Assembly: GCF_900177325.1 (NCBI RefSeq)
Contig: NZ_FXBL01000004.1
Span: 62,001 to 126,000 of the forward strand
Source: Mesorhizobium australicum
Lineage (GTDB): Bacteria; Pseudomonadota; Alphaproteobacteria; Rhizobiales; Rhizobiaceae
Length of the DNA: 64,000 nt
Direction: 5' to 3'
This document shows positions 54,442-62,795 of the stretch, in pieces (the first letter of the stretch is position 1; the number at the start of each line of letters is the position of its first letter). Under the pieces are notes generated by a model. That model had not been told where the DNA came from. It saw only the letters and a list, made by a program, of their open reading frames with translations, and did no database searches. The translations under genes and the position numbers were made by a program.

Positions 54442-55287
54442 ATGAAAAGGCATATTCATTTTGCGACGCTCGCGGCGACCATCGCGTTTCTCAGCCCTGC
54501 AGCTGCACAAAAAGCGGAAATTGTCGCTGCGACCGATGTCGGCTACGCGCCATTTGCCTTCGTCGCCGATGATGGCACCTACGCTGGTATCGATATAGAA
54601 ATCGCTGAAGCGCTGTCCGCAGCGATGGGGATTACAATCAAGGTAATCGATCAGCCTTGGTCGAGCACCTTTCCGGGCTTGGCGGCTGGCCGATTCGACA
54701 TGATTTTGGCACCAGCGGTGATCAATGAGGAGCGCGCCGAGAGCGTTTTGTTCACAGAGCCATACGCGGATGCGCCGTTTGGCTTTCTGGTGCGAGCCGA
54801 CTCCCCGGCTATCACCGGCATGGAGGATTTACGCAACAAGACGGTTGCGACCAACAAGGGTTCGGCTTTTGATCGCTGGATCACTGAACGTGCGGAAGAG
54901 TATTCAATCAACGTCGCTCGTTACGACAAGAACTCCGATGCCGCCCAAGCGGTGGGGACCGGGCAGGCGGACGCCGCAATCGCATTCACTTCCGCTGCCG
55001 GCTGGATCGCCCGGGAAAACGAGATGTTCGCCGTAGCGCCTTTTCAGATCGATTCCGGTACGCATCTAGGCTACGCGGTAAACCACAAAGATCCCGAACT
55101 GCGCGACCGAATTGAAACCGCGCTTGAATGCTTGAAAACGCGCGGTGTCATTGCGGCGGCCTTTGAAAAGTGGACCGGAGTTGCGGTAGCAGAAACGGAT
55201 ACCGCCAGAACGCCGGTGCCCGGCTTCGGAGCGCCGAACTTCAAGGGTTACGACGAGACCCGTCACGAGGTCGAATGCTCGCAATGA
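54442..55287 (+). CDS. Amino-acid ABC transporter substrate-binding protein (family 3)
   Basis: 281 residues with a signal peptide (about 1-22, ...FLSPAAAQ) and the bacterial solute-binding family 3 fold: GYAPFAFVADDGTYAGIDIE, PWSSTFPGLAAGRFDMIL, NKTVATNKGSAFDRW. Binds a polar amino acid or similar compound. AGAGG precedes the ATG at 54442. Stop overlaps the ATPase start (ATGA). More AT-rich than the three genes after it. Confidence 0.86.
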   Translation: MKRHIHFATLAATIAFLSPAAAQKAEIVAATDVGYAPFAFVADDGTYAGIDIEIAEALSAAMGITIKVIDQPWSSTFPGLAAGRFDMILAPAVINEERAESVLFTEPYADAPFGFLVRADSPAITGMEDLRNKTVATNKGSAFDRWITERAEEYSINVARYDKNSDAAQAVGTGQADAAIAFTSAAGWIARENEMFAVAPFQIDSGTHLGYAVNHKDPELRDRIETALECLKTRGVIAAAFEKWTGVAVAETDTARTPVPGFGAPNFKGYDETRHEVECSQ

Positions 55288-56072
55288 CGCTCGCGACCGA
55301 AAGCAAGGAGGTCGAGAGCGAGAAGGTGGGCCCGTCCGGCGGGCCCATCCTCGAGCTTTCCGCCGTGGCAAAGAACTTCGGCGGCGTCCAGGTCCTCAAG
55401 GGAGTAGACCTGAGGGTCGATAAGAGCGAACTCGTGTTCCTGATCGGCCCGTCAGGGTCGGGCAAGTCGACCCTGCTGCGATGCTGCAATCACCTGGAGC
55501 TGCCGACCTCCGGGCACATTCTCTTCGAGGGCGTCGACATCGCCGGCAGGGGTGTCAACATTAATACCGTCCGCCAGAAGATCGGCATGGTATTCCAGTC
55601 CTTCAATCTCTACCAGCACATGACGGCGCTACAGAATGTGACGCTGGCGCTGCGCAAGGTGGCGGGAAAGCCCCGCGCGGAGGCGGACGCCATCGGCATG
55701 GCGATGCTGGACCGGGTCGAGATGGCGCACCGGGCCGGCTACTATCCCTCGCAGCTTTCGGGCGGTCAGCAGCAGCGCGTGGCCATCGCCAGGACCCTGG
55801 CGCTGGACCCCAAGGTGGTGCTGTTCGACGAACCCACCTCAGCGCTCGACCCGGAGCTTGTCGACGGCGTGCTTCAGGTCATGCACGACCTGCGGCGGTC
55901 GGGGATGACGATGCTGGTGGTCAGCCACGAGATGCGTTTCGCGCGCGACGCCGCGGACCGCGTCGTGTTCATGGCGGACGGCAACATTGTCGAGCAGGGA
56001 AGCCCCGACCGGATATTCACCGCCCCCAGCCATCCCAGGACCAAGAACTTCCTGGCCAGTGTCTTGCGGTGA
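55284..56072 (+). CDS. Amino-acid ABC transporter ATPase (GlnQ/HisP type)
   Basis: 262-residue ABC ATPase with Walker A GPSGSGKST, Q-loop GMVFQSFNLYQHMTALQN, signature LSGGQQQRVAIARTL, Walker B VLFDEPTSALDPE. Energises the two permeases encoded next. ATG at 55284 overlaps the preceding stop; another ATG three codons upstream is possible. Confidence 0.9.
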   Translation: MTLATESKEVESEKVGPSGGPILELSAVAKNFGGVQVLKGVDLRVDKSELVFLIGPSGSGKSTLLRCCNHLELPTSGHILFEGVDIAGRGVNINTVRQKIGMVFQSFNLYQHMTALQNVTLALRKVAGKPRAEADAIGMAMLDRVEMAHRAGYYPSQLSGGQQQRVAIARTLALDPKVVLFDEPTSALDPELVDGVLQVMHDLRRSGMTMLVVSHEMRFARDAADRVVFMADGNIVEQGSPDRIFTAPSHPRTKNFLASVLR

Positions 56073-56749
56073 CGTTCATGGCGGAGTTCTTCGATGCCTT
56101 CTTCAATGTAAGGATCATCCTGCGCTACCTTCCTGATCTGCTGCTGGGAATGGCGGTCACGCTGGGCCTGGCGGTCGCGCTGACGATCCTAGGCTTGGCG
56201 CTGGGCACCGCGCTCGCCATGCTGCGAAGTTACGGCTTTCGGCTGCTCAACTTCTTCATCGTCATCTTCGCCGACGTCATGCGGGCGCTGCCGCCACTGA
56301 TGGTTATCGTGCTCCTCTATTTCGGACTGCCCTATTCGGGTATCCGGCTGAACGGCGCGGTCGTCACGGTGATCTCGCTGGGGCTGATCCTCGCCGCCTT
56401 CGTCGAGGAGCTGGTCTGGGCGGGCATTCGCGCGCTCGACAAGGGCCAGTTCGAGGCGGCACGGGCCTCGGGTCTGCAGCATGGCCAGGCGCTGGCGCAC
56501 GTCATCGTTCCGCAGGCAGTGCGCCTCGTCCTGCCGGCACTCATCAGTCGCCTGATCATCATGATCAAGGCGACCTCGCTCGCCTCCGTGGTCGCGGTTC
56601 CGGACCTGATCGCGCAGGCCAGTGCCGCCCTCGGCTTTTCCTCAAACGCCTCGCCGCTTTTTGCGGCATCGATCGGCTATCTCGTCCTGCTCGTTCCGTT
56701 CGTCGTGTGGGGACGCAGGATCGAGGCACGCTACAAGTGGGGGAAGTGA
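56069..56749 (+). CDS. Amino-acid ABC transporter permease 1
   Basis: 226 residues, HisMQ-type permease with about five membrane spans; EAARASGLQHGQALAHVIVPQ is the EAA loop that contacts the ATPase. GTG at 56069 overlaps the ATPase stop; an ATG at 56078 is an equally good start. Pairs with permease 2. Confidence 0.86.
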   Translation: MTFMAEFFDAFFNVRIILRYLPDLLLGMAVTLGLAVALTILGLALGTALAMLRSYGFRLLNFFIVIFADVMRALPPLMVIVLLYFGLPYSGIRLNGAVVTVISLGLILAAFVEELVWAGIRALDKGQFEAARASGLQHGQALAHVIVPQAVRLVLPALISRLIIMIKATSLASVVAVPDLIAQASAALGFSSNASPLFAASIGYLVLLVPFVVWGRRIEARYKWGK

Positions 56750-56752
56750 GCA

Positions 56753-57421
56753 GTGGACACGTTTCTCGGCCAGTTCTTCAACCTCGCCATGATGCAGCGC
56801 GCCTGGCCGCTTCTGTGGCAGGGTCTTCAGATGACCCTGCTGGTGTCAGCCGTGGTCGTCCCGGGTGGCGTCATCTGCGGCGCGATCCTGGCTTCGGTGC
56901 AGTCGATGAGCAACCGGGCGGTCAATGCGCTGCTGATCGTCTATATCGACTTCTTTCGTGCCTTTCCGCCGCTTGTCCTGCTGATATTCATCTATTACGG
57001 CATGCCGTTCTTCGGTGTGGACCTGGCTCCGTTCAGCGCTGTCTGCCTTGCAATGGTCCTCAACATATCAGCCTATTTCTCGGAGGTGGTGAGAACCGGC
57101 ATCGAAAGCGTGTCGAAAGGGCAGATAGAGGCGGCGCGCGCGACGGGCCTGACGCGGATGCAGACATTGTGGTACGTGACGCTGCCGCAGGCGATCCGCA
57201 ATGTGATGCCGGACCTGTTGAGCAACATACTCGAGACGATAAAGAACACGTCTCTGGCCAGTGTCGTGACCCTGCCCGAACTGCTGCGCATGGCTCGCGT
57301 GGCCCAGGGGAATATGTATAATACATCGCCGCTGGTCGCTGCTGCCCTGCTCTATCTACTTCTGCTCTGGCCCCTTGTTAGATTCATAACATATCTTCAA
57401 AACAAGAAGCTCACGCAGTAA
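56753..57421 (+). CDS. Amino-acid ABC transporter permease 2
   Basis: 222 residues, HisMQ-type permease: membrane spans plus EAARATGLTRMQTLWYVTLPQ as EAA loop and IKNTSLASVV. Start GTG at 56753, 3 bases after permease 1. Completes a four-gene polar amino-acid importer. Confidence 0.87.
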   Translation: MDTFLGQFFNLAMMQRAWPLLWQGLQMTLLVSAVVVPGGVICGAILASVQSMSNRAVNALLIVYIDFFRAFPPLVLLIFIYYGMPFFGVDLAPFSAVCLAMVLNISAYFSEVVRTGIESVSKGQIEAARATGLTRMQTLWYVTLPQAIRNVMPDLLSNILETIKNTSLASVVTLPELLRMARVAQGNMYNTSPLVAAALLYLLLLWPLVRFITYLQNKKLTQ

Positions 57422-57457
57422 TTATATTTCATAAGAATTAGAAGCGTTCGAGGTACC

Positions 57458-58141
57458 ATGCCGAGGAAAAAAAACACCGATGCCCAAACTGCCGAATTGC
57501 CTGGTGTAGCAGCAGCCAGTCGGGCCTTGACGATATTGTCGGCATTTCGCACAGGTGACAAGAATCTATCGCTCGCTGAGCTGAGCAGGCGGACGCAACT
57601 CTACAAGAGCACCATTCTTCGCCTAACGCAATCGCTGGAATCTTTTGGCTATCTTCTTCGCCAAGAGGATGGCGACTATGTTTTGGGGCACGAATTGATA
57701 CGCCTGGGCGGCATCGCATCTTCAGCTACCACTAGCTACGACGTTATTTCCGCAAGTCTTCGTCGTCTGGTCGCGGAGACCGGCGAGAGTTCAACCTTTT
57801 ATGTGGCGCGTGGGGACTTCCGCCTCGCTCTATTGAGAGAGGATTCACCTAGAACTGTTCGCGATCACATCCGAGTTGGAGACTTGCTGCCGCTCGACAA
57901 AGGTGCAGCGGCACATGTTCTGACACGCGTCAATGACGGTGAGATCGCGGTTCATCATTCGCTTGGTGAGCGCGATCCCGATCTCGCAGCGGTTGCGGGA
58001 CCCGTTTACGAACATGGCAAATTGATAGGGGCGATCCAGGTGTCGGGACCAATCTCGCGTCTGGACGAAACACGTCTCGATGACGTGCGTAAGCTCGTAG
58101 AGGTCGAATGCCAGTTTCTTCACAGGGCGCTTCGCCGATAG
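57458..58141 (+). CDS. IclR family transcriptional regulator 2
   Basis: 227 residues: N-terminal winged helix (RALTILSAFRTGDKNLSLAE, LYKSTILRLTQSLES) and IclR effector domain (GESSTFYVARGDFRLALL ... LPLDKGAAAHVL). Begins 36 bases after permease 2 and could be cotranscribed. Likely controls the flanking operons through the GTTCT-N7-AGAAC sites. Convergent with the aconitase gene. Confidence 0.87.
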   Translation: MPRKKNTDAQTAELPGVAAASRALTILSAFRTGDKNLSLAELSRRTQLYKSTILRLTQSLESFGYLLRQEDGDYVLGHELIRLGGIASSATTSYDVISASLRRLVAETGESSTFYVARGDFRLALLREDSPRTVRDHIRVGDLLPLDKGAAAHVLTRVNDGEIAVHHSLGERDPDLAAVAGPVYEHGKLIGAIQVSGPISRLDETRLDDVRKLVEVECQFLHRALRR

Positions 58142-58186
58142 CCGCTTCTTCACCAGAGTACCCGGGACGTCGGGCTTGGGTGTCGG

Positions 58187-60748
58187 TCACAGGCCCGCGC
58201 GCCCACGCACCACCTCTGCCGGATCACGCGCGAGCGCTTGGGCAAGGAAGCCGCCACCTCGCCAAAGCGCAACCTCATTTAAAGTATCCAGACGGCATAT
58301 CACGCTGACGGTTTTGCTCCCACTCGGGGTTTCGATCCGCAGTTGGAGCGGCATGCCGGGAAACAGGTCCGATGCCGCCGTCTCTATGTGGAAGATCTCG
58401 TCGCCCGCCAACTCTATCGGTCGATCCCACTGAAGTGGCAGTACGCCAACCAGAGCGAGATTGGCACGGTGAATACGTTCAAAGCTTTCTGCCAGCACCG
58501 CCGCGATGCCAAGCTCGCGGGTTCCCTTTGCTGCCCAGTCGCGGGCCGAGCCGATTCCGTACTGCTTACCCGCAACGATTATGAGCGGCGTTTCGTCGGC
58601 CGCGTAAAGGCTGGCGGCATCCGGTATGGGCATGAAAGCACCGGAGGGATGGTGGCGCGTCCAGTTTCCCGGTCTGTCGCCAGCTAGACGATTGGGTACG
58701 TTCGGGTTGGCGAACGTACCCAGCCGCATCAGCGGCGCGTTGCCGCGCCGAGCGCCGTAGGTGTTGAACCGGGATTCCGGAATGCCGAGATGTGTCAACA
58801 TCCGCCCTGCCGGGCTATCGGCCGCGATGCGCCCGACTGGGGATATGTGGTCGGTCGTCACATTGTCGCCTAGCAGGAGAAGCGCACGTGCGCCTTCGAG
58901 CACTGCGCCCCTGTTTTCGGACGACGAGAAGCGAGGTTCGACGAGATAGTTACTTTCGGATGGCCACGGAAAACACGCGCCTGTGGCTGCCGGAAGCGCG
59001 TCCCATTCCTCACGCACCGGCGCTGACGGTTTGGAGAGCGAAGCGGCTGCCTGCTTGAGCGCGTCTTCGATCTCCGAATCCGAGGGCCAAATGTCCGCCA
59101 GCCGCACTGGACCGTGAGAACCAGTCGCGAGCGGCTCACTGCCGAGGTCTATATCCATCCGTCCAGCAAGCGCGTACGCGATCACGAGGGGCGGGGACGC
59201 CAGATATGATGAGCGGATCAGCGGATGTATCCGTCCCTGAAAATTACGGTTGCCCGACAGGATTGCCGCGACATTGACCTTTCTCGTGCGAATCTCCTTG
59301 GCCACATTGTCGGGCAGCTCGCCAGAATTGCCCACGCATGTCATGCAACCGAAACCAGAAATCGCGAAACCAAGCTTTTCGAGCGGCGAAAGAAGGTCAA
59401 GTCGGCGCAAATAGGCGCTAACCATGCGCGAGCCCGGCGACAGCGAGGTTTTTATACGCGGGGAAACGCTGAGTCCGCTTTCCACGGCATTGCGCGCAAG
59501 AAGTCCCGCGGCGATCATGGCGCGTGGATTGGATGTATTGGTACAACTAGTGATAGCCGCCATGACGACGTCGCCATCGCTCAGTATGTCGCTTTGTTCA
59601 CCCCGAGTGGTGGAAAACCCATTGCTGATGGGGTTGCACTGATGAGGCAAGCTCGGTCCGGCAACCGCAGGCATGATGGCACCAAGATCGATCGACAAGG
59701 TTCGCGCGTAGCGTCGATTGACGTCATTGGCCTTGTCCAGTAGCGGCATCCTCGAAAGGAACCAGCCCGCCAGGGCGGCCGCTTCTGATCGCCCTGTGGC
59801 TGCCAGATAACGAAGTGCCATGTCGTCCAGCGGAAACAACGTCGCAGTCGACCCATATTCGGGTGTCATGTTAGCAATCGTGGCGCGTTCTTCGACCGAA
59901 AGGTGCTCCAATCCCGAACCGAAGACCTCGAGGCAGGAACCCACGACCCCGAAGTCGCGCAATCGCTTCGCGAGCGCAAGGGCAATATCCATCGTCATCA
60001 GGCCGGGGCGGGGTTTTCCGCGCAGTTCCAGGCCGACGACCGGAGGAAGAAGGAGATCGACCGGATGCCCCAGCATCACTGCAGTAGCTTCTATGCCACC
60101 GACCCCCCAGCCCAAGACGCCGAGCCCGTTCGCCATCGGTGTATGGCTGTCCGCACCGACTAGGGTTTCGGGAAATATCCAGCCGTTCTGGGCAACGACA
60201 CCGGAAGTGAGGCGTTCCAGATTGATCTGATGCACTATGCCGTTGCCAGGCGGAAAAACCGAAAGACGGTCGAAAGCGCCCTCGGCCCAACGAAGGAAAC
60301 CAAAACGCTCGGCATTCTCCTCATATTCGATGGTGAGGTTGTACCTGTCCGATCCGTGGCCCGTCTTTTCCGCCCGGATCGAATGATCGACCACCAGATC
60401 GACCGGGCACACCGGCGTGATTGTTTCGGGATCTCGGCCAACTCGAAGGGCAGCATCACGCAGGGCGGCGATATCCAGAAGAGCCGGCACGCCGGACGCA
60501 TCCTGAAGCAGCACGCGATACGGGTGAAACGGATGGCTGCCCGTGCCTTCCAGCAGGTCGCGGATCGCCACATCCAGCGCTGCTCGGTCTCTGCCGGATA
60601 TGACAGCGTGGCGAATCAGGTTTTCGACGACTATCAGGTGGACTCGCGGTGCGCAGGTTAGTTTAGCATGGCGTTTAGCAACGGCGGCAAGATCGACATA
60701 TCGACCATGCTCGCACGCCTTGATATAGACTGGGAAGGGTGTCGACAT
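58187..60748 (-). CDS. Aconitate hydratase, AcnA family
   Basis: 853 residues with the aconitase [4Fe-4S] cysteines in SCTNTSNP and GFGCMTCVGNSG, GADSHTPMANGLGVLGWGVGG, and the swivel-domain signature GDNVTTDHISPVG and KQYGIGSARDWAAKG. Isomerises citrate/isocitrate via aconitate, or a related tricarboxylate. Its partners (CoA-transferase and citryl-CoA-lyase-like) and position outside TCA-cycle genes suggest a dedicated catabolic aconitase. ATG at 60748 is 2 bases past the CoA-transferase stop; a GTG at 60751 is alternative. Confidence 0.87.
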   Translation of the reverse strand: MSTPFPVYIKACEHGRYVDLAAVAKRHAKLTCAPRVHLIVVENLIRHAVISGRDRAALDVAIRDLLEGTGSHPFHPYRVLLQDASGVPALLDIAALRDAALRVGRDPETITPVCPVDLVVDHSIRAEKTGHGSDRYNLTIEYEENAERFGFLRWAEGAFDRLSVFPPGNGIVHQINLERLTSGVVAQNGWIFPETLVGADSHTPMANGLGVLGWGVGGIEATAVMLGHPVDLLLPPVVGLELRGKPRPGLMTMDIALALAKRLRDFGVVGSCLEVFGSGLEHLSVEERATIANMTPEYGSTATLFPLDDMALRYLAATGRSEAAALAGWFLSRMPLLDKANDVNRRYARTLSIDLGAIMPAVAGPSLPHQCNPISNGFSTTRGEQSDILSDGDVVMAAITSCTNTSNPRAMIAAGLLARNAVESGLSVSPRIKTSLSPGSRMVSAYLRRLDLLSPLEKLGFAISGFGCMTCVGNSGELPDNVAKEIRTRKVNVAAILSGNRNFQGRIHPLIRSSYLASPPLVIAYALAGRMDIDLGSEPLATGSHGPVRLADIWPSDSEIEDALKQAAASLSKPSAPVREEWDALPAATGACFPWPSESNYLVEPRFSSSENRGAVLEGARALLLLGDNVTTDHISPVGRIAADSPAGRMLTHLGIPESRFNTYGARRGNAPLMRLGTFANPNVPNRLAGDRPGNWTRHHPSGAFMPIPDAASLYAADETPLIIVAGKQYGIGSARDWAAKGTRELGIAAVLAESFERIHRANLALVGVLPLQWDRPIELAGDEIFHIETAASDLFPGMPLQLRIETPSGSKTVSVICRLDTLNEVALWRGGGFLAQALARDPAEVVRGRAGL

Positions 60749-60750
60749 CA

Positions 60751-61935
60751 CTAAGCCGGCACCACACGAACCGAGCCGGTCAGCGCCCGTATTTCCTCCG
60801 ATGAATAGCCGATCTCCGCGAGCAGTGCAGCTGAATGCGCGCCGGCTGCGGGCGGATCGTCAAAACGGGAGAACGTCCTTCCGCCGACGGTCATCGGTAG
60901 GCGTGGCAGTTCCGCCGTGGTTCCGTCGGGAAGCGACAGCTTTCCAAGACCGCCGGTCGCCTTGAGGTGGGGGTCGTCAAATAGGTCTTCAGGTTGCTGA
61001 ATAGGCGCGAAGGGAATACGGGCTGCCTCGCACAGTGCAATGCCCTCGTCCTTCGAAATACCCTCGAAGAATTGTTTAAGCATGGGGATGAGGCGGTCGC
61101 GTTGGGCGATGCGCTGGTTATTCGTCGCCAGCTCCGGATCAGCGGCGAGATCGGCCAAGCCCGCTTTGTCGCAGAACCGCCGCCAATGAATATCCGAGGT
61201 GATGCCGACGAAAAGCTGGTCGCCATGGGCGAGATCAAAGACCTCGTAGACGCTCCATGCTGAAACGCGCACGGGCATGGGAGGCACAGGCTCGCTGCTC
61301 TGGGCGGCCACGCAGAGATGCTGACCCATCAGGAACACGCAGGTTTCAAAGAGGGCCGTTCGCACCAGTGCGCCGCTATTGCTGGTGCGTCGTTCCATCA
61401 GTGCCACAAGGATGCCGATCACCGCGAACATCCCACCCGCGATATCAACCACCGAGGTGCCTGCCCTGAGTGGCTTTCCGGGCAAGCCGGTCATGTAGGC
61501 AAGGCCGCTCATCATCTGAACCACCTCATCGAGGGCCAGCCTCGTCTCGTACGGTCCCGGCATGAAGCCTTTCAAAGAAGCGAACACGAGCCGTGGGTTC
61601 CGGGCGCGCAGCGTCGTTTCCCCGAGACCCAGTCGCTCCATCGTCCCCGGTCCGAAGTTCTCGATGACCACGTCGGCCGTGTCCACGAGACGCAGAGCCG
61701 CCTCCCGGCCGTCTGGCGATTTGAGGTCGAGAACCACAGATTTCTTATTGCGATTGAAATAGCCAAAATAGCCGGCCCCAAAGCCCTTCAGCCGACGTGT
61801 GGGCTCACCGTCGATCGGCTCGATCTTGATCACTTCGGCACCAAGATCGGCAAGGATCATTCCTGTCACCGGCCCCATGACTGTGTGGCCGAAATCGAGG
61901 ATGCGGATGCCCGCGAGCGGCAAGGTATCTGTCAT
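60751..61935 (-). CDS. Class III CoA-transferase (CaiB/BaiF family)
   Basis: 394 residues: IRILDFGHTVMGPVTGMILA, GAEVIKIEPIDGEPTRRLKG, NKKSVVLDLKSPDG, DVVIENFGPGTMERLG and TRLALDEVVQMMSG, with the expected catalytic Asp. Transfers CoA onto an acid; in this setting it could form citryl-CoA for the lyase encoded just upstream. ATG overlaps the lyase stop by 4 bases. Confidence 0.85.
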   Translation of the reverse strand: MTDTLPLAGIRILDFGHTVMGPVTGMILADLGAEVIKIEPIDGEPTRRLKGFGAGYFGYFNRNKKSVVLDLKSPDGREAALRLVDTADVVIENFGPGTMERLGLGETTLRARNPRLVFASLKGFMPGPYETRLALDEVVQMMSGLAYMTGLPGKPLRAGTSVVDIAGGMFAVIGILVALMERRTSNSGALVRTALFETCVFLMGQHLCVAAQSSEPVPPMPVRVSAWSVYEVFDLAHGDQLFVGITSDIHWRRFCDKAGLADLAADPELATNNQRIAQRDRLIPMLKQFFEGISKDEGIALCEAARIPFAPIQQPEDLFDDPHLKATGGLGKLSLPDGTTAELPRLPMTVGGRTFSRFDDPPAAGAHSAALLAEIGYSSEEIRALTGSVRVVPA

Positions 61936-62795
61936 GCTTCTTCTCGTGGTCCCGTCAGCTTTCGGGGTCCGTGCCCGGTGTACGCGTAGGGGCTTGAGGG
62001 CGGCAGCGGTCCTTTGATCCGCCCGCCCTGCCGGCTCTGTTCCCACGCGTGGGCAAGGATACCTACAGAGCGCGAGAGTATGAAAAGCCCGCGCGCGAGC
62101 GGTGGCGGGAAGCCAAGCTCGCCGTAGAGACAGGCGGTGATGCCGTCGATGTTCATTGGCAGCGGTCTGCGCTTTACCGCGAGAAGACGCTTCTCGACCG
62201 TGCGGCCGATGGCACAGTAGTCGCCGCCGATCGCGCCTTGCGCCCGCGCCTCGTCCAGGAGCTTCAAAAGGCGGGGCGTCCGCGGGTCGACTTTGCGGTG
62301 AAAACGATGGCCGAAGCCCTCGATGGGCCGCTTTACTGCAAGGCGAGCGTCCACGGCTTCGGCGACGGCCGAGTCGATGGAGACTCCTGACGCCATCGCC
62401 GCGCGAATGCCTTCATAGAACTCCAGCGCCTGCTCGCCGGCCCCACCGTGAATGGAGCCCAGAAGATTGACGCCAGAAGCTACGGCGTTGTTGAGACCCA
62501 CCCCGCAGGTCATCGCCATGCGCGCCGTGGCGATGGACGGAGCCTGTGGGCCGTGATCGACGGCTGCTACCAGCGCCGCCTCGAGTAGCCTCGCCTGAAC
62601 GCGTGATGGCCTTTCGCCGCGAAGCATCAACCAGATCTGATCGACGAAGCCAACATTGCCGATCAGGTCCTCAATCGCATATCCACGGATGCGAATAATG
62701 TTGGGATGAATGTCTATAATCTCTGTCTGCCACCAGGACGTCACTTCGTCGGCCACGGGAGGTGCCCCTCTGCCAGAGTTATTATGAGGCCCCAT
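61932..62795 (-). CDS. Citrate synthase-fold protein, citryl-CoA lyase-like
   Basis: 287 residues, much shorter than citrate synthase and lacking its N-terminal extension. IIRIRGYAIEDLIGNVGF, the catalytic-His region LLGSIHGGAGEQALEFYEG and EGFGHRFHRKVDPRTPRLL match the short citryl-CoA lyases (citryl-CoA to acetyl-CoA and oxaloacetate). A related acyl-CoA lyase is possible. ATG overlaps the stop of the flavoenzyme gene (TAATG). Confidence 0.78.
   Translation of the reverse strand: MGPHNNSGRGAPPVADEVTSWWQTEIIDIHPNIIRIRGYAIEDLIGNVGFVDQIWLMLRGERPSRVQARLLEAALVAAVDHGPQAPSIATARMAMTCGVGLNNAVASGVNLLGSIHGGAGEQALEFYEGIRAAMASGVSIDSAVAEAVDARLAVKRPIEGFGHRFHRKVDPRTPRLLKLLDEARAQGAIGGDYCAIGRTVEKRLLAVKRRPLPMNIDGITACLYGELGFPPPLARGLFILSRSVGILAHAWEQSRQGGRIKGPLPPSSPYAYTGHGPRKLTGPREEA

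Noticed and set aside
57422..57450. Third GTTCT-N7-AGAAC-like site before iclR2 (TTC...GAA)
   Set aside because: Arms are only 3 bp and the spacing is off by one from operators A and B.
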